Shown piece by piece: positions 43,632 to 55,513 of a stretch of 64,000 nt of DNA; within the stretch, counting starts at the first letter, position 1, and every line of letters starts with the position of its first letter. The notes under the pieces were generated by a model. The model was not told the DNA's origin. It worked only from the letters and a program-made list of their open reading frames with translations, and made no database searches. Origin of the DNA: Karstenula rhodostoma CBS 690.94. Lineage: Eukaryota > Ascomycota > Dothideomycetes > Pleosporales > Didymosphaeriaceae. Location: the NCBI GenBank assembly GCA_010093485.1, contig MU001507.1, positions 756,844 to 820,843 on the forward strand, written 5' to 3'. The position numbers and the translations under genes are program-made.

Positions 43632-45702
43632 TCATGCCGACCTATCTGTGATCTTCTCCTCTCGGCCTGACAAAGTTGCCGCAACCTTACCTCCCATCAA
43701 GTGATTGACATCAGGTATGAAAAAACTTGCTATGATCGCCAGCCCACCAAACGCAAGGCTGACCAGGAAGATGGTCTTATAAGCATCCGTATAAGCCCAT
43801 CGGTATGCCTCCGTACCCGCTGCGATAACTTCTGGCGTCAGGCCTTGTACTTTGCTAAGGAGCGCTTCCGAGCCACCTGCCGCTATTGCAGCCATGTAAG
43901 CTGATACTGAGTCAGCGGGTAGTCCTGCTCCTATGACCGCAGGTGGGACTTGGCTTCCGAGTTCCGTAGCAGTCCTCGTGGCCAGGACGACTGAGTAAAT
44001 TGTGCTTGCCACGGTGCTGATTGCGGATCTTGAGGAGCCAGCAACACCGGCAGCTGTACCAATCTCGGCTTGGTCTGGGATAACGATCGTGCAGATGGGT
44101 AAGACTAGGGCTTCATTCCATCCCACAAAGGTCGTGGCGAGCAACATGAATGCAATGGCCATTCCTGGAGTGTCGGGTTTGCACAGAGCGGCGAGGCCAA
44201 GGAAGAGAGTTCCCAGGGTGATAACAGTGAGACATTGTAGTTTCCAATGACCCAGGGACTGCAAAGATGTTAGCTAACCGAACGCGATATCCAGCCTTGC
44301 GATACGAGAGAATAAGACTTACTTTTGCGAACGTTCCTCCGATAATCTCGCCAAACGTGATGCCGACACCCACAACGCAGGAGACAACTCCGCTCCACAT
44401 GAGACGCCCTTCAGCATACACATTTGCTGTCATTTGAGGCCACACAATAGCCTGGCTGTAGTAAACGCTCGCCCCAAGCGATAGGCTTAGCATGGACGCG
44501 ACCCAACCACCATTTTTGAAGAACTCTATGGGTATCAGTGGTTGCGACAACTTGGCGTAGCTCTCGTATACGAATAGCGCTATCAAACACAATATCCCGA
44601 TGATAAGAGGTGCAAGGACGCGAGCATCCACCCACGGATATAGAGTGTTGCCAGAAGAAAGACCAATGATGAAGAGGACCAGTCCAGCCGTATAAAGAAA
44701 GAGTCCACCCCAGTCGAATGTCCGAAGGAACTTTGAGATGTGATCTTTTCCGTGTTTTTGGTGGAATGTCGGTGGGAAGTAGAAGACGGCGTATAATAGC
44801 GCCGTGAGTCCGTTGAGGATGATGAGCAAGTAATATACCCATCGCCAACCTGCACTTGTTTTGAGAATGAACGCGGTCGATATCGCAGCGCCAAAACCAG
44901 CCGTAGGAAAAGAGAAGACGAAGACGATGGAGTTGAATATGACTATACTCGTGGGTACGAAGTCAGTGGTTGCCATGAGCCAGGGATAGATACAAGGTAT
45001 CTATGTCTAAGACATAGCGGCTTTGTACCGGGACGATACGTACACCTTCGCTTCACCGGGACGAGTTCTCCAATCACAAAAGCATAGCTGTAGCCCGTAG
45101 AAGCACTCAATCCAATCAGGACCTGTCCGCCGATCAGCACGTTGATGTTTTTCGCGGTGCTCGCAACGACGGCGCCGATGCATCCGAGTGCCGTTCCCCC
45201 GATGAAGAACCAACGTCGTCCGAAGGTATCCGTAATCCTTCCGACCAATGTAAGACCAACAGCCAATCCCATGGTGTACACGAGAGATAGCCAGATAACG
45301 CTCGATGCTGCGTCCAACGAGACGGCAATTTGACCGAGAACTGTGAGGGATGAGCAGCCATATGTAGCAAACGCCTATGCGTATAATTACCAGGTGCTAC
45401 GAGAGCGAAGCCTGCGGTTGAGGCCTATCGAATGTGTTAACAAGTTGTGATGGCCAACTCTACTCCCCAAGCCAGACTTAGGTCATGCAAATGCAGAGTT
45501 TACTCACCATCAAATTAAGCCCAATAGCAAATGTAGTTCCCAGAAAGAAAGGAGAGTAATAGTATCCCTTCGGAAGCTCTTCAGCTTCTGCGGCGAAGCC
45601 GTGCGCATCCGTCCCGAGGTTTTTGATTTCGTTTCCATCGTGAGAGCTGGAAGCTTGTTCGACATGTTCGGTGTGACTCTTCTCCAATGCAGCGTCTGTC
45701 AT
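43632..45702 (-). CDS. MFS transporter, TRI12 / trichothecene-efflux type
   Basis: Exons 45508-45702, 45391-45424, 45046-45340, 44323-44947 and 43632-44258 give 591 residues, the usual size for this 14-TM family. Motif A appears as GRITDTFGRRWFFIGG, with AVSLDAASSVIWLSL before it. FSFPTAGFGAAISTAFILKTSAGWRWVYYLLIILNG is characteristic of TRI12/siderophore-type pumps, as is TAAGVAGSSRSAISTVASTIYS near the C-terminus. It is a plasma-membrane proton-coupled exporter, probably of a secondary metabolite or toxic compound. It opens the metabolic gene run to its right and diverges from the aldo-keto reductase across a 750 bp shared promoter region. Confidence 0.9.
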
Positions 45703-46453
45703 TTTTGATGCCTTGGAAGGAGATTGAATGATCGTTAATGATACCTGGCAACTTGCGCTTCAAGCCACTAGGAACGTGGGTCATGCCCAGAGGTTGATCT
45801 CCATTTGTACCTACCTGATTTCGCACGGCCATTCCTAGCGCACATTTGGCGCACGGTGATGACTGCTGTCACTATTCATCAACCACACCTACGCGCGCAC
45901 TTGCGGATGTGAGATTCCGTATGACAGACTGCACGATGGCAAGTCTCGCCCAACGCCATCGGCGCTTTCCAAGAGTATTGCGACAAAATGAATAAGTCCA
46001 GACCTATCACAGCTCATCACGGTGAACGTTGAGGTGAGCCGGAAAATGGATTTCCGAAGAATGCACTACTGTAAAATGTGGGGTGTTTGGGAGAAGCGGG
46101 GTCCCCGCACTTGTCTTTTCCAAAGCATACTGTGCTAACTCCGGGGCGTGGAAGCCTGATGCCTTTGAATGTGGCGCTAGCTCGACGCGATTATGGCTAT
46201 GCAGTTCCGAAATTACTGTCTAGAACATCCGCGGACATACACACCGGTGGTGTGGAGGCTGACAGCCAGTCGATTGGAAATAGGTTGATGTTTCCAGCTA
46301 CGACGTTTGACATATGCTTTTGGTCGATAGCCGTGCACCGAAGGCGGAACTACCCAAACCTTGGTCTTGAGATTGTATAGCTTTTCTTTTGAACCTTCTT
46401 CTTCCGATAGCTCTGCTGTTTCAAGCGCCAAATCCGAGTCACACAGTGACATA
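45703..46453. promoter_or_regulatory. Shared divergent promoter of MFS pump and aldo-keto reductase
   Basis: 750 bp between two divergent starts. No coding feature. Divergence suggests co-regulation; I cannot name an operator. AT- and C/T-rich leaders precede both ATGs. Confidence 0.4.
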
Positions 46454-47638
46454 ATGCCGTCGCTTCCGAAAAGACAACTTGGAAAATCTGGCCCTGATGT
46501 CTCAGTATTGGGCTTCGGTGCCATGGGATTGAGTTCTTCCTATGGCAAAGTTGAAGCAAATGAAGCCAGATTTGCAGTGCTAGATCGCGCCTTAGAGCTT
46601 GGTTCTACGTTTTGGGACACCTCCGATGTTTGTATGCATACCCTTGTGCAATGTCGATGTTTCTTCATCATTTTAGGAGATGAACTTACAACCAACAGAT
46701 GCCGACAGCGAGGACCTGCTGAAGTTGTGGTTCGAGCGCACTGGAAAACGCGATCAGATATTCTTGGCCACTAAGTTTGGCGTCACCATCGCGAATGGAA
46801 AACCGACGATGCGAAGTGACCCTGCGTATGTAAGGCAGGCCTGCGAGAAGAGCCTGAGGAGGCTAGGTTTGGACAAGATTGATCTATACTATTGTCACCG
46901 TGTGGACAAGAAGACCCCAATCGAAGAAACGGTAGCTGCTATGGCAGAATTGAAAAAGTGAGTCTCTTCGAAGCATGTTCTTACGCGGAAGTAATGCTCT
47001 GCATAGGGAGGGAAGGATCGGTGCTATCGGTCTCAGTGAAGTCTCTGCTGCTACAATTAGAAGGGCCGAGAAGGTCCACCACATTGATGCGGTGCAGCTC
47101 GAATACAGCCCTTTCACACTTGATATCGAATCCCCCGAGATTGGAATTCTAGAGACATGTCGAGAGCTAGGTATCGCGGTCGTCGCCTACAGTCCGTTGG
47201 GGCGAGGTTTTCTTACCGGTCAAATCAAAAGCCCGGAAGACTTCGAAGAGGGTGATTTCAGAAAGCATGCGCCAAGATACAGCAAGGAAAACTTTCCCAA
47301 GAACCTGAAGCTGGTGCAGACATTACAGGATATCGCTTCCAAGAAGGGTTGCACTGCTGGGCAGTTGAGCCTGGCCTGGTTGATGGCTCAAGGCCTCGAT
47401 ATTATCCCCATTCCGTAAGTAAGACATTGCCGTCCCTGCGATATGCTGACAGGTTGCAAGGGGAACGAAGAAAATCAAGTATCTTGAGGAAAATATCGGT
47501 ACAATCAACGTGCATCTTACAGACGAAGAAGCGAAGCAGATGCGCGCGGAAATTGAGAAGGTCGAAGTCGCTGGGGATAGGTACCCGCCAGCATTTCAGT
47601 CGTATTCTTTCGGGGACACGCCTGAACTCAGCCCCTAG
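46454..47638 (+). CDS. Aldo-keto reductase (AKR13-like)
   Basis: Exons 46454-46631, 46699-46957, 47007-47414 and 47461-47638 give 340 residues. It starts with [23 protein letters not shown]. The catalytic tetrad is readable: Asp in FWDTSDV, Tyr in VYADSED (formed across the first intron), Lys in LATKFGV and His in YYCHRVD. Substrate- and NADPH-binding blocks follow ([55 protein letters not shown]). It should reduce a ketone or aldehyde with NADPH in the cytosol. It sits convergent with the EthD gene, whose stop lies about 90 bp away. Confidence 0.9.
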
Positions 47639-47725
47639 AGACGGTGGAATGTATACAGGATGTCGGAGATTATGTACATAGCAGATCCTGGAGTCTCAAA
47701 AGATTCGTATTTTTCTAATCAGCCT

Positions 47726-48170
47726 TTACGATTTGTTCTCGATAGCATCCCCAATCACAGTGTTATCGTACCCCAGCATGATGTGAATGGGCGCTTTGAT
47801 GAAATTATCCTCATCCGGTGCAATTACAGCGACAAAATCAGGATCCGTTGCTATTTCCTTCCATGTTTCAATGTCCTTGACCCATACTTCTGCGATGCCG
47901 TCGTATTCTGGCACAGGAATCTTGAATTCTTTGGCCGCTGCTACGAAGCGCGGAGAGGTGTGGAACTGCTAGGATAAGCGACGTGTGACAAGTGCTGATA
48001 TTGCGTACCTGATTGTATCGGATGACCTTCTCACAGAACTTCTTGTTCTCTAGTGCAAGCTTGACGTGATTGACTTTCCAATAGTCGTGGAAGAATTCGT
48101 CAGACACTTCGTCCTTCTTTTTGATGCATAGCTGGACTCGAATGTACGGAAGGTTTGCAGGCTCGCCCAT
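47726..48170 (-). CDS. EthD-domain protein
   Basis: Exons 48009-48170 and 47726-47965 give 133 residues, the usual length for a single EthD dimeric alpha/beta-barrel. Readable elements: LPYIRVQLCIKKKDEVSDEFFHDYWKVNHVKLAL, FCEKVIRYNQ, FHTSPRFVAAAKE, YDGIAEVWVKD and DFVAVIAPDEDNFI. The fold includes decarboxylases, dehydratases and monooxygenase-like enzymes and occurs in both polyketide tailoring and xenobiotic breakdown. The reaction here is unknown. It is co-oriented with the AtuA-like gene just upstream (about 290 bp), so the two may be co-expressed. Confidence 0.85.
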
Positions 48171-48462
48171 TATATGTGATCGGATGGGTTATTGGCGTTG
48201 TATGTGCTGTTGCTAGGTATAAATCGCGTGTCGAATGCAGAATACATCAGATCGACACGCGACACAGCGGCATGCGCGTGGAGAAAGATATCCGGAACCC
48301 GGGCGAGGCTAAACGCCACCCCGCAGTAGGTTATCCACATTCTCGAGTCCTGCACGATCGACAGTTCTACCCAGAGGAGCTACCCATGTATTAAGGTGAC
48401 TGTTCTATGAAGTATTTTGGTAAGATATTTCATGTTCGCGGTTGTAATCAAGTTCTCTACAT
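48171..48462. other. Spacer between EthD and AtuA-like genes
   Basis: About 290 bp: the EthD promoter and the AtuA-like 3' UTR. No feature. Confidence 0.4.
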
Positions 48463-50408
48463 TTAGATTGCGCCTCTATCGTAAAAGACCTTTGGTATAT
48501 CCACCCTCTTACATCTGATGTATTCGCACACATTCTTCCCCAGTATGTCGTAGCTTGAACTTGAGTTCGCACCGCGATCCAAATGATCCCTCAGTAGAAA
48601 ATGCACGGCGTTCAGGGAAGGAACCTCGAACCGATCGATCTTCTTCCCTGTATCCTCTTCTTCCAACAGCTCTCGTAGTTTACTCACTGAGAGCAGTGAG
48701 CGGAGCCAATCCCATTCGTCGGCATGTCGCACAAACAGGCCAAGATTGCAGTCGGAAGATTTATCTCCAGACCGTCCGTGAACAATATGACCTAGGGGTG
48801 CACGCACTGTAGGACCCCACGAGTCGAGCGAAAGTGGTGATGACGTGTCGTAGGAGTCCTGCTGTCGCGGATACGTTGCTGTCACAGTTGGGGCTGGCAC
48901 TGGTACAGTCTTCCCGTCGAAAGTATGCATCTCATGATTGATCTTATCTTGCGGGAACAATGCGACCCAGTACTCGAAAAACGGTTTGCCAATACTTTGC
49001 CGCAGATCCATGGCTGGAGTACCTCCTGGGTAGCCCTGGAGACAGTTTTCGATACACCATTTCGCGAAACTGGGAGTGTCAGGTGCAACCCCTTTGTGCG
49101 ATCCTGCAGACATGATCTCGGGATTCTTGCTCTGCGCGAAGATACGAAGGTCCACTGTCGCACTCGCCTGGTTTTTAGGATTCTCGGCAACTGATCCGGT
49201 GACAGTGAAGGTCAAGGTTGTGAACTCTTTTCGGTATTCTCCTATTGATTCCAGTGTCTGTCTCTTTACGAGCTCGACTTTCTCGGCGATGTCCAGACCA
49301 GTCAAGAAGAAATGAACCTCGGCTTGCCAACCACCGCGAGCAGTGATGCCGATCTTGGTGGTAGGTGGAGGAGGCAAGCCGATAACGCCGGTGACTCGTA
49401 CACGATCCGGTCCATCGTCTGCTACTTGTATCCCATCCAGGCGTGCTGTGACATCAGAGTTGTAGTACAATGGCCCTTGGATCTCGTACAACAACTGCGC
49501 AGTGACAGTCTGGACATTCACGATCCCGCCCGCAGTCTTCTCTTTGGTAATCACGAACTCGCCATTCGATTCAATTTCGCCGATAGGGAAGCCTAGATTG
49601 GTGCAGTTCTTGGACGGGAGGAGCTCCTTTTTAAACCCCGTGTAATACCCTCCAGTAACATAAGAACTGCATTCGAGTAAATGGCCTGCCATGAGTGCAT
49701 GAGCTAATTCGGTGAAATCTTCGCGACCCCAGTTGTGGTACCACATAGCTGCGCCGACTACAGGCGCAGCATCTGTAACTCGGCCGCAAATGACGATGTC
49801 GGCGCCATGACGGAGCGCCTCCGCGATACCAACGCCTCCCAGATAAGCCTGCGCACACACTGGCTCTACACCCCACTGGTCGATGGGGGTGTCTGAGGGC
49901 AAGGACGGAAACTCCTCTCCACTCTTCAACAAATCTGTGAACTGTGTCGTGACGTCGTCACCTGTGACCCATGAAACTTTCAGATCTGTTCCGTGGTCTT
50001 TGACCAGCTGCTGCACGACTTTGGCCATAGCCTCAGGGTCACAAGAACCGGCATTGACCGCGACTCTCTGCTTGTTTTTGGCGATGTCCCTGATTGCTGG
50101 CTTGAGAGCGGAGATAAAAGACATTTCAAATGCAACTTGTTCAGCGTCTGCTGCTCGAGACGCGCGCTCATTGCCTCGGAAGGTCATACTAATCTCGCTG
50201 ATCCAGTCGCCGAAAAGCACTGAGTCTGTCAGCGACCAAGCTGTTCACGAAGGCCATGCTGAATACCATGAATACTTGGGTCTTTAGCGAGATCCTGAAT
50301 GGAGCGAAAGCGGTCAAAGACTCCACCAGAAACACCAGCAATCCTCAACACGTTACGTGAGCGATCATGGAACTCTGCGTCTCCGTTCATCTGCAGTCCT
50401 GGAGCCAT
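48463..50408 (-). CDS. AtuA-like protein (DUF1446, acyclic terpene utilisation family)
   Basis: Exons 50276-50408 and 48463-50225 give 631 residues. The first exon reads LRIAGVSGGVFDRFRSIQDLAKDP and joins to NSVLFGDWISEISM, the expected N-terminal Rossmann-like motif. The centre has NAGSCDP, GGVGIAEALRHGADIVICGRVTDAAPVVGAA and TGGYYTGFKK. The C-terminus (PLGHIVHGRSGDKSSDCNLGLFVRHADEWDWLRSLLSV) is the small extra domain that in bacteria can be a separate protein. In Pseudomonas, atuA belongs to the citronellol/geraniol catabolism operon; its exact reaction is not established. ATG 50408 is chosen over an upstream 50567 one because the extra 53 residues look non-coding. Divergent from the P450. 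Confidence 0.88.
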
Positions 50409-50968
50409 GGCAACTGATTTGATGCGAGAGATTACAACGTAAGGGTTTGTCCAGTTCGACCCGAAAGTGGTGCGATCCCCGTCGTTGTCTACGATAGCAA
50501 CTGCGTTGTTTTGTGGAGTGGTTCGTTTCTTAGAAGATTGAGCATCAGACTCGGAACCAAAAATCAACCAAGAGACAGATTTCCGGATCTATTCGCCGAG
50601 TTCAAGCAGGAGGCGCTATAGCCACGATTGTCGCGTTATCCATCTTCGCCACAGCAGCGCCCATCAAATCGGACGCCCCGCACATAGTTTGCAGCAGTTG
50701 ATGCGTGTTGAGCTCTCGGATGAAGGCTGCCGCTTGTCGTATCGGAAAAGGGGAAGTACGGAAGACGCTGGCGCGACTTGCGCGTTAGGAAAGCGGGGGC
50801 GGGGAGCACGTTGCGCGAGTCATGATCCTCTCTCATCACGACGCGGTCTTAGGATTTTGCGTCCGTATCTATGTCTTAATCTTAGAGATTCTCATCTTCC
50901 GAAGACTGCAGGTCCATAGCTTAATGCCTTCGACTTGAGTATTCCATCAATTTACCAACGCTGAAGAC
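50409..50968. promoter_or_regulatory. Shared divergent promoter of AtuA-like and P450 genes
   Basis: 560 bp between divergent starts, no supported coding sequence. The arrangement suggests the two genes are induced together. No operator identified. Confidence 0.45.
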
Positions 50969-52667
50969 ATGGCGGTACTAAATTGGGATGAGCTGCGGTT
51001 TGCGCATTACAGTCCCGGCGAGACAGTGGGCATATTCTTTAGTGTTTCAGTAAGTCTGTAGTTGAGTCATTACTGGGCTTTGATCTGAGAAGCTACAGTT
51101 CTTCACATACATTATTACAAACGTCATATACCGATTATACTTCCATCCGCTGGCACGCTTCCCGGGCCCACTTTTGGCACGATTGACTCCAGTAAGTACG
51201 AAAAAGACTAAGCATAGCATGGGTGTTTATGATTGTAGATTCCGGCAACATGGAGTCTACTTCGCGGTCGTATACCCTTCTACGTCAAAGCCTGTCACGA
51301 CAAGTATGGCCCCATCGTGCGGGTGGCGCCTAATGAGCTTTGCTTCGACGAGGAGTCCGCATGGAAGGACATATATGGCTCACGCGGGCTGGGCCACAAG
51401 AACTTTCAAAAAGATCCGATTCACGTAGGATCGATTGCAGCAGTCCATGGCGTGTCAACAATCACCATGGCGGGCGATGATGATCATGCTCGGCAACGGA
51501 GAGCCTTATCACATGCATTTTCCACCAAAGCCCTACTCGAGCAAGAGTACATCGTCATGAGATACGTCGAGACGTTTTCACAGAAGATGCAGGAGTTCGC
51601 TCGCGGAGACGGAATTGTTGATGTTACGGATTGGTTTGCCTACACAACATTCGATATCATCGGTGAGCTGGCGCTTGGAGAGCCGTTCGGATGTCTTCAC
51701 AGTGGTAAGACGTGTACTCATTACTATCCTTATAGTGGTCTAACGAGAATTAGAGGACTTCAGATTCTGGGTCCCTCTTATTAGCGAGTCTATTAAGGCT
51801 GGTGCTATCGAGCAAGCTACCCGCCGCATCAGTCAGACTGGCAGTCCGCTTCAACGCTTCCTGCAGTGGTGCATACCTGCTCATGTCGCTGAGAGCCGCA
51901 AACAGCACCTGGACTACAGCAAAGAGAAAATCCTAAAGCGCATGGAGACACAGACGAACAACCGCGACTTTCTGCACTACGTAATGAAGCAGCAGGACAA
52001 AGGTGATCTTAACCTTGGTGAAGTCATTGTGAACGGCGCACTGTTCATCATTGCCGGCACCGAGACTACCGCTGGCTTCCTGACCGGTCTCTTCAACCTC
52101 ATTACCGGAGCAGAGAATAAGCACATTTTGGATAGGCTCACCGCAGAGGTCCGCTCCTCATTCCAGTCCGAGCAAGAGCTTCATTTCGAGGAGCTCGCTA
52201 AGCTGCTCTATATGACTGCCGTCATCGAAGAAGGTCTTCGAATGTTTCCGTCAGCACCTATTGGATTTGTCCGCACTGTTCCCGAAGGCGGCGATACTGT
52301 TTCCGGTGAGTTCATACCTGGCGGCACGACAGTATCTGTCTGCATGTGGGCAGCAACCAAGTCGGAACGAAACTTTGAGGATCCCTATGTCTTCCGCCCC
52401 GAGCGCTGGTTGGATCGAGAGAATAACAAGACCGATAAACTCGGCGCTAGCAACCCATTCTCCTTAGGACCAAGAGGCTGCATTGGACGAAACCTGTCGT
52501 ACATGGAGATGAGACTGATCATTGCGAAACTGCTCTGGCATCACGATGTCGAGATGTATGGTAGCAACGAGGTCTGGAACCCGAAGAACGAGTATGAGAA
52601 CATGGTGGTGTACAACAACTGGATCAAACCAGGCCTCAAACTGAAACTGATACCAAGAAAAATGTGA
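50969..52667 (+). CDS. Cytochrome P450 monooxygenase
   Basis: Exons 50969-51049, 51099-51191, 51239-51704 and 51754-52667 give 517 residues. An N-terminal anchor ([19 protein letters not shown]) is followed by the proline hinge [10 protein letters not shown]. The I-helix oxygen motif AGTETT is at about residue 311, the K-helix EEGLR at about 371 and PERW near 415. The haem loop [14 protein letters not shown] has the Cys ligand at about 453. It is an ER-bound class II enzyme needing NADPH-P450 reductase and inserts one oxygen into a small hydrophobic substrate. It resembles fungal CYPs of secondary metabolism. All key residues are intact. Confidence 0.92.
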
Positions 52668-53028
52668 AAACTAGTATTGATAGCAACTAGAGAAACCTTA
52701 AATGATGACTTCAATGAGTATTGCTTGATTGATGTGGTTGTCGCTAACGATGACTTAACTATGACTGAACGAACAGTACGTTGCATGAAAAAGTCCGGCA
52801 ATTTCTTACATACATTGCAGAGTGTCATTGAAATGATGTTCAAACGCTAGGCTTCATTCACATGCATGCACACTAGAAGCACGAAGACTCCAGGGACAGT
52901 GGCCGCAGCTAAATCACATATCTCACACGCTTTGCTGCGTAGCTTCCGCGCACAATAAGTCGATGTTACCTCACATCCTCTCAGGTACTTTTCAAGCAAA
53001 GATTATATCTCAGTCATTTTTTGGTGGC
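52668..53028. other. Convergent intergenic region
   Basis: 360 bp between the P450 and VOC genes, holding both 3' UTRs. No gene seen. Confidence 0.4.
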
Positions 53029-53570
53029 TCATCTATTTGCCATCAAATGCTCAAAGCTGCAACTCAAAAGCTCCACAACATTCCCCCAAGGATCCCGTAC
53101 ATACGCCGCCTTGTCCCCAGGTCCCATGCTCAGCGTCTCCCCAATCTGGTCTCCGCCATTTTCCTGGACTCTCTTAATTGCACCCGCGACATCCGGAGAA
53201 GTGACAGCGATGTGGAAGAAGCCCGTTTTGGCATATTCGAAGGAGGGGGATGGCTGATTCGGCGGGTTGATAAATTCAAAGATCTCGAAACCGACACTGT
53301 TGCCCGTACCCAGCCATGCAATCTTGACCTTATGCAGTTTGGAGTCGTATATCCTGAAGATTGGTGCGTCTTCCGCTTCGGCGCGGTCGGTTACGGCGTC
53401 ACCTCTGTGTGGGTGAGGTGGATTAACTTCCGTCTTTCAGTTTTCCGGTCTGTTGAAACGTACCTAATTCTTCTAAAGCCGAATACTTTCCCATACCACT
53501 CGACCGCTTTGTTACAGTCGGGTACCGAGATGGCGACGTGGTTGATGACGTGATTATGTAGAGGCGGCAT
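53029..53570 (-). CDS. VOC-superfamily (glyoxalase/extradiol dioxygenase fold) protein
   Basis: Exons 53464-53570 and 53029-53404 give 160 residues. The start is MPPLHNHVINHVAISVPDCNKAV. The four candidate metal ligands of the paired beta-alpha-beta units are visible: His in INHVAISV, Glu in VGFEIFEFI, His in TGFFHIAVTSPD and Glu in DPWGNVVELL. Plus-strand frames across this region are shadows. The fold covers glyoxalases, isomerases, epimerases and ring-cleaving dioxygenases, so the activity is open. It sits between the P450 and an SDR, consistent with a tailoring or breakdown step. Confidence 0.88.
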
Positions 53571-54334
53571 GTTTGTTGAATCTCCTTGGGTGATGCTACT
53601 TGTGTTCGTGCAAGCTTAAGTAGGGGAAAGTAATCCTGCACTTGGTCGGAGTGCAAAACTGCGATTATCAAGCGGTGTCGACACCAAAGGGTTTATGTCC
53701 TACTTGTGTTCCACTTTTAAGAGCGTTACTTCCTTTAGGTTAGATCGCTAAATCCTGCGTGGCCGGTAATTGCAAAACTCTACGGTGTAAAGAGTGTCAA
53801 AGTTAGAGTAGGCGACTAATAGTGATGCAGGATATTCACAGCCGAGACTTTGCACGAAAGCTTTAAAGGAACCGCATGTTGGATTGGCAGACAGTCCGAC
53901 GGAACCAGGGATACTCTTTTCCCTGCCGTGTGCTCTGGTAGAGTATTATGGTCAGTACCATAGTTTTAGATCCGGACGAGTACACGGAGCGACGAATCCG
54001 GAAGTTGATTTTCCTGAACCCTTCATATACGTCATTGGCTCTCGGAATGAGGGGCGTGCAGCGAAGTGGGGGCCATGCATCAGCGGGAGTGACATCTCGC
54101 ATCCGGTGCACAAGTCGCGGTTGAAGATACCCTGCGACGCGTGCCTGTATTCTGCCGCTCTGGATGAGGATGATGGACGTCCCGTGAAGGCGCGTCTATC
54201 TGCTAGCAATTCCATGGCGAAAAGCCAGAGCTTCCCTTGCGAGAATAACAAAAAACTGCGTTCATAGCACGTGCTACTACTCTGGGAATCGCACCTCATT
54301 TCATCCACCCATCTTTTCGCTCTCCAAACTAAAC
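53571..54334. promoter_or_regulatory. Shared divergent promoter of VOC and SDR1 genes
   Basis: 764 bp between divergent genes. A 127-codon frame at 53884-54267 lacks an ATG near its start and shows no domain. No gene supported. Confidence 0.4.
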
Positions 54335-55135
54335 ATGAAAGACATCGCGTCAAAAGCGGTCCTGATCACGGGCGGTGGGACCGGCATCGGCCTCGCGCTT
54401 GCCCTTCAACTAGCCGCAGAAGGAGCCAACATCATAATCTCATCCACAAGCAAAGAACGCCTCGCAGCAGGCGCGCAACAGATTCGCGAAGCGTCTCCAA
54501 ACGTTAAGGTTCTCGATATCGTGTGCGACGTGTCGGATCGGAACTCTGTCAAACAACTCAAAGACGAAATCACCAAGGCTGGTCTGCAGGTCGATATACT
54601 CGTCTGCAACGCCGGCGTCACCACAAGCGGGGACTACCATTTGCACCGCGAGGAGGATTGGGACTGGGTATACGGAGTAGTGCTGAACGGGACTACGTAC
54701 TGCATTCAGGCATTCTATCCGGATATGGTGACTCGCGGTTCGGGCCACATCGTGATCAATGGGTCTCAGGCGGGCATGGTGCCGAATTGGGTGACATTGC
54801 ATGGTCCGTACACATCCGCGAAGGCTGCCGTGCATGCATTGGGAGCGGCGATGCGTCCTGAAGCAGCAACTCATGGTGTAGGAGTAACTACTGTTGTCAT
54901 CGCGGGTACACAAACCGAGATCATGAAGAGCGAAAGGAGTCGACCGGATAGATTCGGTGAGCCTTTAAAGGTTGAGGTGGAGAGGAGGGCGGCAAGGAGA
55001 ATACCTTCAAGTGACGTTGCGGGGAAGATCGTTACGGGCATTAAGGAAGATCGGGGATGGGTGGCTACGCATCCTGATTTGAAGGACAGGACCAAGCAGT
55101 ATTTTGATGAGATTCTGGCAGCGTATGATCAGTAG
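54335..55135 (+). CDS. Short-chain dehydrogenase/reductase 1
   Basis: Single exon, 266 residues, the classical SDR size. Nucleotide loop TGGGTGIG near residue 12-19, structural CNAG, catalytic Ser in INGSQAG and the YTSAK (YxxxK) motif. An Arg-rich tail (RRAARRIPSSDVAG) and VATHPDLKDRTKQY follow. It is a cytosolic NAD(P)H-dependent oxidoreductase interconverting an alcohol and ketone. Substrate unknown. Its stop is about 380 bp from that of SDR2 (convergent). Confidence 0.9.
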   Translation: MKDIASKAVLITGGGTGIGLALALQLAAEGANIIISSTSKERLAAGAQQIREASPNVKVLDIVCDVSDRNSVKQLKDEITKAGLQVDILVCNAGVTTSGDYHLHREEDWDWVYGVVLNGTTYCIQAFYPDMVTRGSGHIVINGSQAGMVPNWVTLHGPYTSAKAAVHALGAAMRPEAATHGVGVTTVVIAGTQTEIMKSERSRPDRFGEPLKVEVERRAARRIPSSDVAGKIVTGIKEDRGWVATHPDLKDRTKQYFDEILAAYDQ

Positions 55136-55513
55136 CGCAATACCATCACATCTTACTGCGCTAAACGTCATGTTGAGAGAAGCATCCGCCGTCAAATATG
55201 ATTACCTAGGTAATATGTGCGCATTACAAGAGGTCGGTAGTTCATAAATAGTACTGGGCAAATGATTCATGTTTTTGCATTACTCTTCATGGGGTTACAT
55301 TGTACTCAAACTTTTGCCCAACCATTGTATATGCTCGGCTTCACTAAACGTGGATACTTGAACAAGCGAACAGCTACCTCTGAAAAGAGACCGGAAGCAA
55401 AGCAGTTTCTCGACCGGTAAAGGAAGATTGGCACGCAGAGCGATAGTAAAACATGGCGACACAACATATAATTGTCTCTGCAGAGTTCGGTATCATGAAG
55501 ACTAATCTCGGTC
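55136..55513. other. Convergent intergenic region
   Basis: 378 bp, 3' UTRs of two convergent SDR genes; AT-rich, no gene. Confidence 0.4.

Noticed and set aside
52963..53553. 196-aa plus-strand frame over the VOC gene
   Set aside because: The minus strand splices to a full VOC protein with four candidate metal ligands, so the plus frame is a shadow.
53884..54267. 127-aa plus-strand frame between VOC and SDR1
   Set aside because: Opens at TTG with no in-frame ATG until near its end, and shows no domain.
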